Positions 22,938 through 33,979 of a stretch of DNA of 64,000 bases are shown in pieces. The notes under the pieces were generated by a model that saw only the letters and a program-made list of their open reading frames with translations, was not told where the DNA came from and did no database searches. Numbering within the stretch: position 1 is the stretch's first letter; the number at the start of each line of letters is the position of its first letter. Made by a program: the position numbers and the translations under genes. Source of the stretch: Nageia nagi (taxonomy: Eukaryota; Pinophyta); NCBI GenBank assembly GCA_050084985.1, contig JBITNC010000002.1, forward strand, positions 21,824,001 to 21,888,000. Direction: 5' to 3'.

Positions 22938-23800
22938 AATATGAGCAATAATAGCTAGGTGGTGCAAAAATGAAACATTAAGGCAAAATTGAGAACAAAA
23001 AACCTTAGGAATATATTGAGGGGGAGCAACTTTAAAGATAATTGACATGTGATCAAAGATGGTGTTTCTAAGGAGGGATATAACTAAAGGCATATCTTGA
23101 GAAAGACTGTGAAAGGTAAATGCAGAATGGTTTGTAAGCATGATCTTATTTAGTCTTTTGAGTATTCTATTCTCCTCTACTTAAAAATTTGACCAAGTAA
23201 ACCATACGAAGTATGGAAATATTTAATATGTATGAAATGCATTAAGGTTCGCAAGCCCATGCTTATTCTTGAAAAAGAACCAGGCATTCCTCTCACCATA
23301 ACACCAATGCATGGGGAGTCTTCCAAATTTATCCTCTAGTTTTTCAAATATGTTGAAGTCTCCACAAAAAAACCAAATTTCTTGCAAAAGAAAAAAATGC
23401 TAGCCAATGCCATAGAGCACATCTATCAAGGCCTGAATTGGAGGTATAAATGTTGACAACTCCAAAAGTTTGTCCATGAATATCAAAAAGGGTCCATAGC
23501 ACATGGCTTGAGGCATCTATGCCCTAAGAGATTAATAGAGAATTCCATCGTAGTGGTACTAAGGTGATGGTGCTACCTTTGCCTTAGCAATGATTAGTTG
23601 CATACAAAGGGCTACCTAGCCATAGAAAATAACTGACACATTCTAAGTTAAAATTAGAAATTTTAACTTATTATTAATAAAGCAAATCAAAATTCCCATA
23701 CAAATGAGTGACTTTTGCAATCATTATGTATTGAATATTTTTAGATTGGGCCTATTAGCCCTCTAATATTCCATGACATGCAAATCATTGAGTAGAGTTG
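22938..23800 (-). pseudogene. LINE fragment C: AP-type endonuclease
   Basis: On the minus strand, ORF2 opens near 23,790 with MICMSWNIRGL, the start of EEP endonucleases of plant LINEs. WFFCGDFNIFEKLEDKFG (about 23,350) keeps the catalytic G-D-F-N. The C-terminal NRILKRLNKIMLTNHSAF leads to a degraded S-D-H block, FDHMSIIFKVAPPQYIPK (about 23,000-23,050). The protein would nick target DNA for integration. Stops lie between the blocks. The frame runs into the right target duplication of Gypsy G and resumes at 11,138. Confidence 0.85.
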
Positions 23801-25190
23801 AAGTTCATATTATCATTGAACTCTACTATCTCACCATATTTTGTATGAAAATTCTCATTTGTCCCTCAACTACCTAAGAGAGGAGTAGGGGTTTGCAAGG
23901 AAGTTGGCATGATTAGTTCTTGCAAACATGCTAAAAGAATGCTTTTCCTAGAATTTAGAATTCAATCTCTCAAGAAGACTATGATACCTAGTAGATTGCA
24001 TCAAATCCTCCTTATAGTTATTTTCCATAGTGGGATGAGTAGAGGTGGCAATAGAAATGGTAGCTTAAGTCATGGATGGCACATTGGTCGCAGGTGGTAG
24101 CTAGGATGTTGTAATGGGATGTCGAGGAGGAATTCCCTTATGGTGGCACTATAGGATCTTATTTCACATTTTCCCTTACATTACAATTTTTCCTACCCAT
24201 CATTGTCCATTGACTCAATGGGTCACCATTCTCATTGCTATCAGTGAGCTTAGCCGCTAGCTATGGAGATGGAGTAGTCACCAAGGTTGTAGGCATGTTG
24301 GTTCCTTGATTTTGGGCTTGAATCTACTTTCCATAAGGGGGAAATCTTTAATTTTATGGTTGATCAAATGGAACCAATAACATGGGTTGGGAAGGTTGAT
24401 GTAAATGAACTATTGATAGTAGCAGGATTGACAAACTTTGACCACCAAATGATCTTTTATATCTTTAGAAAGACCTATTTTCACATAGAATCTTTTATAG
24501 GATCAAACCTTGTAAAATCTTAGTTGTTCCACATAGAAAAGGATAATGCTTTCTAGAAAAGGCCATAGAGGTACTAAAAGAATAGGGAGTTCAACCTAGA
24601 TGGGGACTTCTAACAAGGCATCTTCATCGATATAGAAATATCAAGTCCATTATTGAAAAAATAGGAGTGAGTTCCTAACATGCAACAAACTATGTTCAAA
24701 GATTGACTTTTTGTGGTATTCATGAGGAAAACAAAACAAAAAAATATTTGGTGAGATTTTGTATCCCTTCAATTTTGACACTATATGAAGTCCAATATTG
24801 ATGGAACCAACTATGGATGATAATATCCCTCGAGATATGAACTAAGAAATTACCCTATGAGGGTATGCTTTTATAGCCAATCACATCAATTATGAAAATC
24901 ATCAAAAAGGATTGTAACATCAGGTATAATGATATTACCTCAAAGTATACCCTTGGGATAAACTTCTTGGGTTCCTTACGAACCATTGCTCTTTCTAGTA
25001 GCTCCAACCTAGGTTGAAGCTTCCAAATGAGCCAAGTCCATATTAATAACAAATCAAATCCCCTTAAGTTGATGCTAAGTACCCTGACATGGTGCTTAGA
25101 ACCAAGAAATAATAATCTTGCATAAGGATCAAAGGAGTATGAAACCCTAATCCAAGTGTTCAGCTCATGCAAACTAGGGTAGAGTAACGC
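23801..25190 (-). pseudogene. LINE fragment C: ORF1 (RNA-binding gag-like)
   Basis: Upstream of the endonuclease, stop-rich minus-strand text includes HSWFHQYWTSYSVKIEG, a WNN-DFTRFDPIKDSM-like piece and LVEVPIWVELPILLVPLWPF (in a neighbouring frame). This fits the DUF4283 layout of plant LINE ORF1: a half-domain, then FDP, then VPIWVRLPNLPL. A zinc knuckle is not clearly readable. The open frame at 24,855-25,172 may be ORF1 or 5' UTR. The 5' end of the LINE is placed near 25,190 only because LINE-like text stops there. Confidence 0.55.
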
Positions 25191-25860
25191 GACTAGAGTG
25201 AGCCTACCTATTTATGTTATTTTTTCTTTATTTCATTTTTTAAAAATAGTTATATATAAATTTTTTTATAATTTTGATAAAACATATTATTATATGAGGG
25301 TCATTGATTATTAAATAATTTGATTATTGGAATTTTTTTTACATGATATAATAAATATAATAGAGGTATGTTAAAAGTACTCTAGTACATGATTTTCATG
25401 ATGTTGATATTATTTGATTATGGTGTGATTAAAATGATCCCTAATTACACATAGGGTTTTTATTTGCACCATCATGCCTCTAATGGGTCACCAAAATCAT
25501 GTGTGTAATTACCATTCTAGCAAAAAAAATTACTGCATGCGTAATTACCATTCATATACATAATTACCATTCTAAAATAATGCATAATTACAATTACCAT
25601 AAATGATTTTATTGTGTTCATAATTACCATTTTTAAAAATAATTTTTTCATCACTAAATTGTGTGTGTAATTACCATTTTGATGAATGATTTTAATGGCT
25701 TTGGTAGGCATGTCACCCAAGGAGGTCTTGTCACATGCGAGCATCAATCGAAATTCATGGCCACCTTGTAAGGTGGTAGTTTGTTATTTTCATTTTGGAC
25801 ATGGAAGCTTTACCCATTTTCCCTCCTAACCACATAATTATGAAGCATTTTTGCTTAGGG
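25191..25860. repeat. AT-rich spacer with AATTACCATT repeats
   Basis: From about 25,500 to 25,680 the word TAATTACCATT(C/T) or a close variant appears about six times at irregular spacing of about 15-60 bases (for example GTGTGTAATTACCATT twice). Elsewhere the spacer is plain AT-rich DNA. No coding signal was found. Confidence 0.55.
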
Positions 25861-28030
25861 TTAAGTGTTTTTGCATCAATTGAGTGGGGAGAATAGCAAA
25901 TTCTCTTAGGCTTGAGGTAAGTTGTGAAAAATCATTTTCAAAAAGCCCATTTTGTGTGTATCTTATGATCATTGCAGTTCATGAAATTGTGTTTCCATCA
26001 TGCATATTTGAAAATAAATCTCAAACCTCATATAGTCTTCCACATTTTGCATACATGTATACCATGGCATTTATATTTTGAATACATGTATATTTTTCAT
26101 ATATATTTTTTTTTATTTGCTTCCACCTACTAGACATAGAATAAATTTCATGAAACTATGTTTGGATCATGCAGCTTGGAAAATAATTCATGAGCCTCAT
26201 GTATTCTTCCACATTTCACATACATGTCTATAAGGGCATTTACATTTTAATTTGATTCCACCTACTAAACATAGAATAAATTCCATGAAACTGTGTTTGG
26301 ATCATGCATCTTGTAAAATAATTCATGAGCCTCATGTATTCTTCCACATTTTGCACAAATATCTATCAAGGCATTCACATTTTTTAAATATATCATTATT
26401 TGTATTAATTCCCACCTATTTCATTTATTCAAATAGTTTGGTAGGTTCCTTAGTACAACTATTCTTTGCATACCTTGCAATAATTGGATTCTATGAAGTT
26501 GTTTTTCATAATGCATCTTATCAAACAAACTCTTGTCATCTTGATGCTCCCACATTTTGCATATGTGTCTATAAAGGTTTTTATAATAATTTTATGTGAA
26601 TGAAAACCATATTTAATCAATTTTATCATAAATGTAAATGCCCCATTTTAAAGCTACAAATGTTGCACATACAACCAAAATACTTCAATTATTATTGAAT
26701 ATAGCTTGAAACTAATCAATTGTATTTGCTAAAAATATTTGAGAGATGTTAAACCATGCTCGTTCTATGCATATCTTGTGATCATTACATTCCATGAGAT
26801 TGTGTCTCTTTGTTGCATTTCCCTAAATATATTTTCAGCTTCCTTAATAAGCCCAATCTAAGAATATTTTGTAATCATTGCAATCCATGAAATTATGTCT
26901 CTCTACTATATTTTTTCAAATAATACATAAACCTTATGTATGTTCCCAAATTTAGCATGCATAACTATCAAAGAATTTGTTATAAAAAAATTAGAATGAA
27001 AACCATTTTTTAATTATTTTTTGATGGATATCAACACCTTTTTACAATGATTTTGAGTTCATGGAAAAATATGAATACATTGGGTGGAATACCACTCCCA
27101 TTTTATTGCATTTGGTGGAAGAGCGTCAGTGCATCCTCAAAAAGCCCTTTTTTTATAGGCTACAATCATGACATTCCAAGAAAAATAGTTCATGGAAGTA
27201 TCTGATTTCTTTTGAAAAGTAAGTCAAAAGTGTTTTGAATATTTCTTTAAGAAGTAATAATCTTATAATTATGCAAAGAAATCTCAATCAATAGTTACTT
27301 TTGTGCAAGTATGAGTGTGTTCAATCATAGGATCTTCATATGTATATGGAATTTCTTGACACTTTCTTTATCATTCAAATACATTTAATTTTTAATGTTT
27401 TGGGTGGAATTCAATATAGAACTTCTTGGATGGACATCAACTAATGTGCATTCTTGGTGTTCATTTATAGAGAGAATACACAATAATGCAATATGTTAAT
27501 TTCCAATTTAACTAGATCATTTTTGAAAGTAGATTTATTTATGGCATGAATTGCAAACTTGGTTGTTGCATATCATGTAATCATTGAATTCTATGAGATG
27601 GTCTCTCTCTATTGTATTTTTTCAAAATAGTACATAGACCTTCTATATATTCCCAAACTTAGCATACATATCTATCAAAATATTCATCACATAAATTCAA
27701 GTGAAAGGCCAATTTGGGCATACCTTGTAATCATTGAATTCCATGAGATGGTCTCTCTATTTCATTTTGTGAAGATAATATATGAGGATTTTGTATGTTC
27801 CCAAACTTAGCATACATGTCCATCGAAACATTCATCACAAACATTTGAGTGAAAGTTCAACCTGGACATATCTTGCAATCATTGAATTCCATGAGATGGT
27901 GTCTATTTGTTGCATTTTATCAAATAATACATGGATCTTATGTATGTTCCCAAACTTAGCATACATGTATATCAAAACATTCATCACAACAACATCGAAA
28001 TAAAAATCACTTTTTATTTTTTTTTATGGA
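25861..28030 (-). pseudogene. PPR (pentatricopeptide repeat) pseudogene, PLS type
   Basis: The minus strand carries about eight or more decayed PPR units. At 25,880-26,060: MYAKCGRLYEV-stop-DLFSNMHDGNTIS. At 26,160-26,370, two units with ALIDICAKCGRIHEAHELF and HDPNTVSWN. At about 26,500-26,590: DTYAKCGSI. At 26,760-26,940, 27,540-27,680 and 27,720-28,000, units of the type MYAKFGNIHK with LFDKMQQIDTISWNSMIARY. The MYAKCG...A..LF..M...(D/N)xxSWN pattern is that of plant PLS-class PPR proteins, which bind organellar RNA. Units are separated by shortened or frameshifted linkers, and there is no initiator, targeting peptide or E/DYW tail. No intact gene remains. Confidence 0.88.
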
Positions 28031-29043
28031 TCTCAACACCTTATTCCAATGATGTTGAGTTGGGTATCTTAGAGATATTTGATAGTTTATTTGAATACAC
28101 CTAAACAACAAAATGTTATAAATTTTTTTCTAATTTTATATATTAATTATATGTATGATCATTTTTATATGCATGAATTATTAGTTTCTTTTTTCTAAGA
28201 ATATGATATATTATTGATAGATGATTTGCTTTTACAATACATAGATGTAAGGAAATCTTTAGTTGCTTCTATTTGTGATCTAGCTCTTGGTGGCAGCCTT
28301 TAGACTAAAATGTTGGTATTTTTGCATTTCTTGTTAGTCATACTACATATATAACAATAGGATTCAGTTATCATTTTAGGTTGGTAAACTGACATTTATG
28401 TTAAATTACATTTTTATTTTTATTTTTTGTAGAATACTTAGACTAAAGTTGATCTCATTATGCATTTATGTTGGTAAACTAGAATTTATGCAATTATACA
28501 ATAAACACATTATGGTTTGATCTCATTTACTTCTTACAGGTTAACAAAAAAGAGAAAATGGTCATATAATAGGTTGATGATCTTGGGGAGAGGTTCAAAG
28601 ATGGTCTTTAAGGAGAGTGGTATGTTGATAGGGTGGTTGGGAGGGTATTGTATATATGTAACTTTGGAGTTTATGCCCAATAGGGGACTAGCAAGTTCTC
28701 TGAATGCTTGAGACTAAATAAGCACATGAGATAAATTCATGGTTTAGCAGAGGTTTTAGAGAGGCTTAAAGGTAGGAAGCCAACATGAAATAGACCCTTT
28801 ATATCATCTACGTATCACAAATAAATATATGATGAAAAAAATAGGATTTAAGTAAGGTACTTAATAATTAATATCAAGTTAAATATTATAGAATGATAAG
28901 TACATAATGGTGTTATAAAGAAAAAGTACAATCCTTTCAAGGGCTATCAATGGAAACTAATATGACCATTGAAAAAGAAATGTAGGAGTATAATAATGAG
29001 AAAAATAAAAAAATACATAGAAGATCATTTGAGATGCAGGGAC
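28031..29043. other. AT-rich stretch, nothing recognised
   Basis: No domain, RNA gene or element end is supportable. An open plus-strand frame at 28,517-28,711 sits in slightly more balanced sequence (about 28,520-28,800) but resembles no family I know. It is the only part that does not look like plain AT-rich DNA. Confidence 0.45.
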
Positions 29044-29124
29044 TAATCTGTAATCACATGATGTTGATAGTATATGCAAGTTCTCAAATAAAAATTGTTT
29101 ACTCATTGTACTATTTTTATTGAT

Positions 29125-29344
29125 ACTCTCAAAATTTTGCATGCAATATTTATAAAAAAATTGTAGAAATGTAAACACACACAAATTTACACATGGATAT
29201 ATACAGTTCCTCTAATGTGGAGTTAGTCTAGTTTGACCTATACTCTTATAAATTATTTACAAGGGATATGCATTACTGAAAAATAAAGTAGAACTACACA
29301 TAAGGTCGACCTGTTAGTGAATCTGCACATACAAGATCTTAACA
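29125..29344. repeat. Indel-rich duplicate of the TRIM right flank
   Basis: 29,130-29,300 repeats 29,625-29,790, sharing CACATGGATATATACAG, CTAATGTGGA, GTCTAGTTTGACC and TTATAAATTATTTA, but with many one-base gaps. It then runs into a partial TRIM end at 29,303-29,344 (GGTCGACCTGTTAGTGAATC...AAGATCTTAACA) before the real TRIM starts at 29,349. A simple insertion would not leave this arrangement. Confidence 0.7.
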
Positions 29345-29348
29345 TTAA

Positions 29349-29616
29349 TGTTATGAACCGTTACACCAAAAGGTCGACCTGTTAGTGAATCCACACACCC
29401 AGGATCTTAACATTCCACCACGCTCCGCATCCGACGTCCTCGGTGGCTCTCACTTGTGGCGGCTCTCACTCTAGTCTTCTCTAGGTAGCCCTTTCCACAG
29501 TAGCCCTTTCCGGGGATTCGAACTTGGGACGTATGGCCTGCTCTGATACCAAATGTTATGAACCGTTACACCAAAGGTCGACCTGTTAGTGAATCCACAC
29601 ACCCAGGATCTTAACA
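29349..29616 (-). mobile_element. TRIM (miniature terminal-repeat retrotransposon)
   Basis: This tiny, GC-richer element has 63-64-bp direct terminal repeats at 29,349-29,412 and 29,554-29,616. Each begins TGTTATGAACCGTTACACC and ends CAGGATCTTAACA on the plus strand. On the minus strand the right repeat is followed after two bases by TGGTATCAGAGC, the primer-binding site for initiator tRNA-Met. A purine-rich GCGTGGTGGAA precedes the left repeat. About 140 bp lie between the repeats, with no coding capacity. Just downstream of the primer site, AAGTTCGAATCCC resembles the B box of tRNA genes. Right of it is CAATAT, which fits insertion at the LTR word GCATGCAATAT. TRIMs depend on enzymes from other elements. 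Confidence 0.85.
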
Positions 29617-30129
29617 CAATATCATAAAAAAATTGTAGTAAAATGAAAACACACACACAAATTTGACACATGGATATATACAGGTTCCTTCTAATGTGGA
29701 AGTAGTCTAGTTTGACCATCTTCTTATAAATTATTTATCAAGGGCATATTACATTAACTGAAAAATAAGAGTAGAAACAATTCCTCAATATTTCCTTTCA
29801 ATCTCGTACATTTTTGTAAACACTTTGAAAAACAAAGAAAGTATACTTCCTTCTCAAGTACCAACTACATCCAAAATCCATCCATCCCCCATAATAGAGC
29901 TCTCCATAAGTTCAATAACCAAAATAAAAGATCTTATTCCTCTTGTTCATTTCAACTTCCTCCTTAAACCTTTCCACTCCTCAAGCCTCTTCAACTTCCA
30001 TTTTGATATGTGTCAAGTCGTTACAATGGTTGTAGAAGAAGATCAATGATCATCAAGTAGTTAATGAGAAAGTCAAGCCTTTAATCACATTATTGTGCTA
30101 TGATTTACAAAGTCAGATCAATAACAATA

Positions 30130-30468
30130 TTATCACATCATGAACTAATGATGTCAACACCTAATATGCTACACTTTTACAAGCCTTAACCATTGAACAC
30201 TATGTCATGAAGCTAATGATGTCAACATCATCTATGCTGCACTCCAACAAGACAAAACCACTAAATGTCATGTCACAAAGCTAATGATATCAACATCACC
30301 TATGTTGCACTTCGATAAGCTCTTTAACCAATTGAACATCACATAGTAAACATAATAACATCAATAACACTTATGTTCTGACTCTGTTAATCCCTTTAAC
30401 CAACATTTTACCACAAACTTAATGATGTCAACAATGCTTATGTCGTGCTTTGGTAAGCCCTTTAATCT
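30130..30468 (-). repeat. 65-70-bp tandem repeat in the 3' region of Gypsy V (left part)
   Basis: About five imperfect units contain CTAATGATGTCAACA..., TATG(C/T)TGCACT.C, and AAGCC.TTAACCA.TGAACA or similar. The same unit continues at 55,260-55,430 on the other side of the nested insertion, which shows that both stretches were once one array. Confidence 0.8.
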
Positions 30469-30786
30469 TGTTAAGAACCTACTATTTCATAATAACTAGA
30501 TTATTCATAAATACATATAAAACCACTCTAATATGCAAATACCATTCAAATATATAAAACCATTACAAATACCATTTACTAAAGTAATCGAATTGCTTGC
30601 ACCACTTCGAGGGGGGAACCTCCTAGAGAACAAGTTCTCTTTTTTAATGAAATATATTTATTATTTGCATATTACAATAGGGAAGGCCTCATATAAATAG
30701 CCCTTTATGATCCTTCATCTTCCAAAGCTATTACATGTGGGATAAATACTAATAAAATATACATAACATGTTATAAGGTCATAACA
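30469..30786 (-). repeat. 3' LTR of element X
   Basis: It reads TGTTAAGAACC...GGTCATAACA and shares ATTTCATAATAAC, ACATATAAAACCACT, TTGCACCAC.TCGAGGGG and CAATAGGGAAGGCCTCATAT with the right-hand copy. Its terminal words are inverted repeats, as expected for an LTR. Confidence 0.82.
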
Positions 30787-33208
30787 TTGCCACCCCCTTA
30801 AGCAAGATTTGTCCTCAAAGCTTGTACACACCATACATCAAAACATACTAGCCTACACACATTAACATAATTTCACCACACATCATCAAAAAATAACCTA
30901 CTAATATACTAAGGACGATCATTACATTTTTGATTCCTTTGAAAAGTTTTGTCTTCAAATCTTTTGAAAATACAAAGTACAATCCCTCCATAAACAATAG
31001 AGAGAGAGCAAAGAGCTAAGGAATCCAACTTGTCCAAAGTAGCTGACAATGCAACAAATTTGAATAAGAGCCAATATGAGTATCAAAATCCCACCAAGAT
31101 AATAATACTACTACTATCAAGGAGTGGAAAATAAAAATAATTATCCAAAATAATCATCAAAGAAAACACCATGCTGCTTTTGCACTTTAAAGTCCACTTG
31201 CAATGCTCTAAGGTCTTTCTATTGCACTCTGAAATCTTGGCATGAATACTCCATGAAATCTTACTGCTCTAACATGTATGTGCTAATATAAGTGAGAAGG
31301 ATATCATCACACTCTACAACTTGCTCTAATAAACCTGAAGAGACTAGATCCACATCATTTGCACTAATACAAGTGAGAGGAAGGGCCTTGCACTCTACGA
31401 CATGCTCCTCGACATTCGAAGAAAATGAATTCTCAATAATAAATATATAGATCCTAAATAATGCAATAATATGGTTAATTAGAGGAATTAACATATGCAC
31501 TATTTGGTTTATTAGTTTGTTGACATAAAGCAAGAATATGATAACAAAAGATTAAGCATACAGGTTCATTCCGTTAACATGCATATTCAATTGATTAACA
31601 AAAAGCATACATCAAGAATGAACGATATTACATACATTAGAATGGCATCGATGCCCTAGTAATAGTACATCATCGACATTATGTTAAGGATGAAATTAAA
31701 GATGCAATGAAAGATAAAATGATAAGCAAATGAATGATTTATCAATATAACAAAAGTATGATAATGTTCAAGATAAGAAATTCACTTGTTACATATAAGA
31801 AGCCCTTGCAAAGGTTTTCTTTGCAAATGATGTTTAATTCCTTGATTCTCTATCCGATCTTCAGTTGATAGAGGCCTTGAGGTCTTCTATAATCTACTCC
31901 TTATTTAGTCTCCTCTTGATGATAATCCCATCTATCTCTTTGTATGTCTTCAATGCCTTTATATAGGGATGCTTTTATTATAGGATTTGATCCCTTGTAT
32001 ATACCATAGGGGTCAAATACATGGCCTACACCTTTTGTAGCTATTTTTAATATTTTTTTAAATAATACTTTGTTAAAGGATTAAAATGATTTAGTTAATA
32101 CATAAAGGTTCATTTTTAGGTGCCTACAAAATCCATGAAGGTCTTGATAAGCAAAAGTAAGTTTCTCCTTAAGAGTAGTTATTGATTAATCATTTCATTA
32201 ACCATATCATGAAATTCAAGTTTATCCTTTTCAAGTGTTTCCCAAAGTTTATTAATATCCTCTTCATTCTTATATTGTTCCAATGTATGTGTATGTAAAG
32301 GTGGAATAAAAGTATCCATTTTCAAAAATTAAAATGGCTACCAAATCAATTGAATTTTTTAAAACTTTTTATTATATATAGGTACCATTAATGACCATCC
32401 ATATCTGAAATTTTATCCCAATTGGATGTCATATGCAATAGTTATGAATATTTCACCTTTTTCTTTTTGTTTATCAAAATTGCAATCACCAATTTTATCA
32501 TAAATAAAATAATTCTTCTTGAAATGATCTTAAATTTTTAATAAACATGTATGATACTAATATTGGAAAACCCACAAAATTTTAAAAGTAAATTCAAATA
32601 GATGAAAAATATATGGTCGATTTACTATTACCCGTTCTAGATCTTATAGCATTTATAAGGAGACCCCAATGTTTTTCTCACAAAATATTCAATATAAATC
32701 AAAACATTCTAAAATTTAAATTATGTAGTATTGAAATACAAATATGAAAACCCTTTAAAGTTCAACAAGAAACTCACAAGGATGACAAATATATGCTCAA
32801 ATACTTTTTCCCTTTTTTCATAATTTTAGATCTAGGGTTTTTAAAAGAAACATAAATATTCTTATAAATCGACTAATACAAATCCAAATAATCTAAAATT
32901 TTGATATAATTATTCTATTATCTATACCAAACTTCTTCAAAACTTTTAGAAGTAAAAACCCCTTATTTCACCTTATACAACCACTTTATTGCAAAAATTG
33001 AAATGCTTATAAATCTGTAAATGATCTCCAAACTACCTAAAACATTTATTAAGCCTTCTTTATGTGATTACACACAAACCATAAAATTTTTAAAATATAA
33101 TTCATCCATATGAGTGAGATATAAATGATCCAATTTGAGCCAACCAAAACAAAAACCCTTCAATTTCTCCAAATCTACAAGTGCCAAGACCATGCTCTAA
33201 GATCACTT
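30787..33208 (-). other. Internal region of element X
   Basis: No gag, protease, RT or integrase motif is visible. A minus-strand open frame at 31,261-31,533 contains two related stretches, VEEHVVECKALPLTCISAN and LEQVVECDDILLTYIST, which suggests a small internal duplication; it matches no family I know. From about 31,560 the sequence is AT-rich non-coding. The first ~140 bases (30,787-30,926) recur at 55,113-55,254. Confidence 0.55.
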
Positions 33209-33506
33209 GTTAAGAACCCACTATTTCATAATAACCAATTTATTCATAAGTACATATAAAACCACTTTAATATGAAAATAACATTCAAATATGCAAAACC
33301 ATTACAAATACTACTTACTAAAGTAATAAAATCGCTTGCACCACATCGAGGGGAGCACCTCCTAGAGAACAAGTTATCTCCTCAAATGAAATATATTTCT
33401 TACTTACTTATTACAATAGGGAAGGCCTCATATAAATATCCCTTTTATTATCCTTCACCTTCCAAACCTATTACATGTAGGATAAATACTAATATAACAT
33501 AAATAG
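33209..33506 (-). repeat. 5' LTR of element X, larger part
   Basis: It runs TGTTAAGAACCCAC... to ACATAAATAG, where element Y begins. The last ~25 bases of this LTR lie at 55,088-55,112. AATAG (33,502-33,506) and AATAA (55,088-55,092) are the probable 5-bp target duplication of Y with one mismatch. Confidence 0.82.
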
Positions 33507-33979
33507 TGAAGTTTTATGATCAAACATAAAATAAGAACAATCTCACATATTGTTATAGAATCACAATATAATCAAATGCATTCACCATAAATATGTCCCG
33601 ATATTCATAAATCTGTAACAATACTATCAGAATAGATTCAAATAAGAATATTTTATACATATTCAAATGGAGAGATAACATTACAACATAATTGTAGAAC
33701 CTTTCTTTTGCTGCAATAGGTATGGATCTTCATGGACTCCAAACCCTCATACAAATCATACTTCATTCTCCATTGTACTCCATTCTATCTCACACTACAT
33801 TAAAATATCTTATTTAAACTTGTATTACAAAATTGAATAGAAACCTCCTAAATAAAACTTCTAAAAACCACTAAAACTACTCTTCGCACATTTGAGACAT
33901 GTGGAATTTATTCAATTACAAAATATGAAATATTAAAATATTTCCTAATACTTAAACACCTAAAGTCTTATTTCCTAAA
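33507..33979 (-). repeat. 3' LTR of element Y
   Basis: It starts TGAAGTTTTATGATCAA, ends CTTATTTCCTAAA and is followed by TTCTTCCTCTTG (complement of a polypurine tract). It matches 54,620-55,087 along its length, sharing AACAATCTCACATATTGTTA, TTCAAATGGAGAGATAACAT and TTTGAGACATGTGGAATTTA. Confidence 0.88.

Larger units (their letters stand above)
29044..29988 (-). repeat. 3' LTR of Gypsy V, interrupted
   Basis: It aligns with 60,483-60,974 but is about 450 bases longer. The excess is a 268-bp TRIM (29,349-29,616) plus a near-duplicate of the LTR stretch just to its right (29,130-29,300 against 29,625-29,790). Without these it would be close to 500 bases. Confidence 0.75.

Noticed and set aside
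29500-29560. Possible tRNA gene (TTCGAATCCC box)
   Set aside because: No cloverleaf can be drawn and the word lies within the TRIM next to its primer site.
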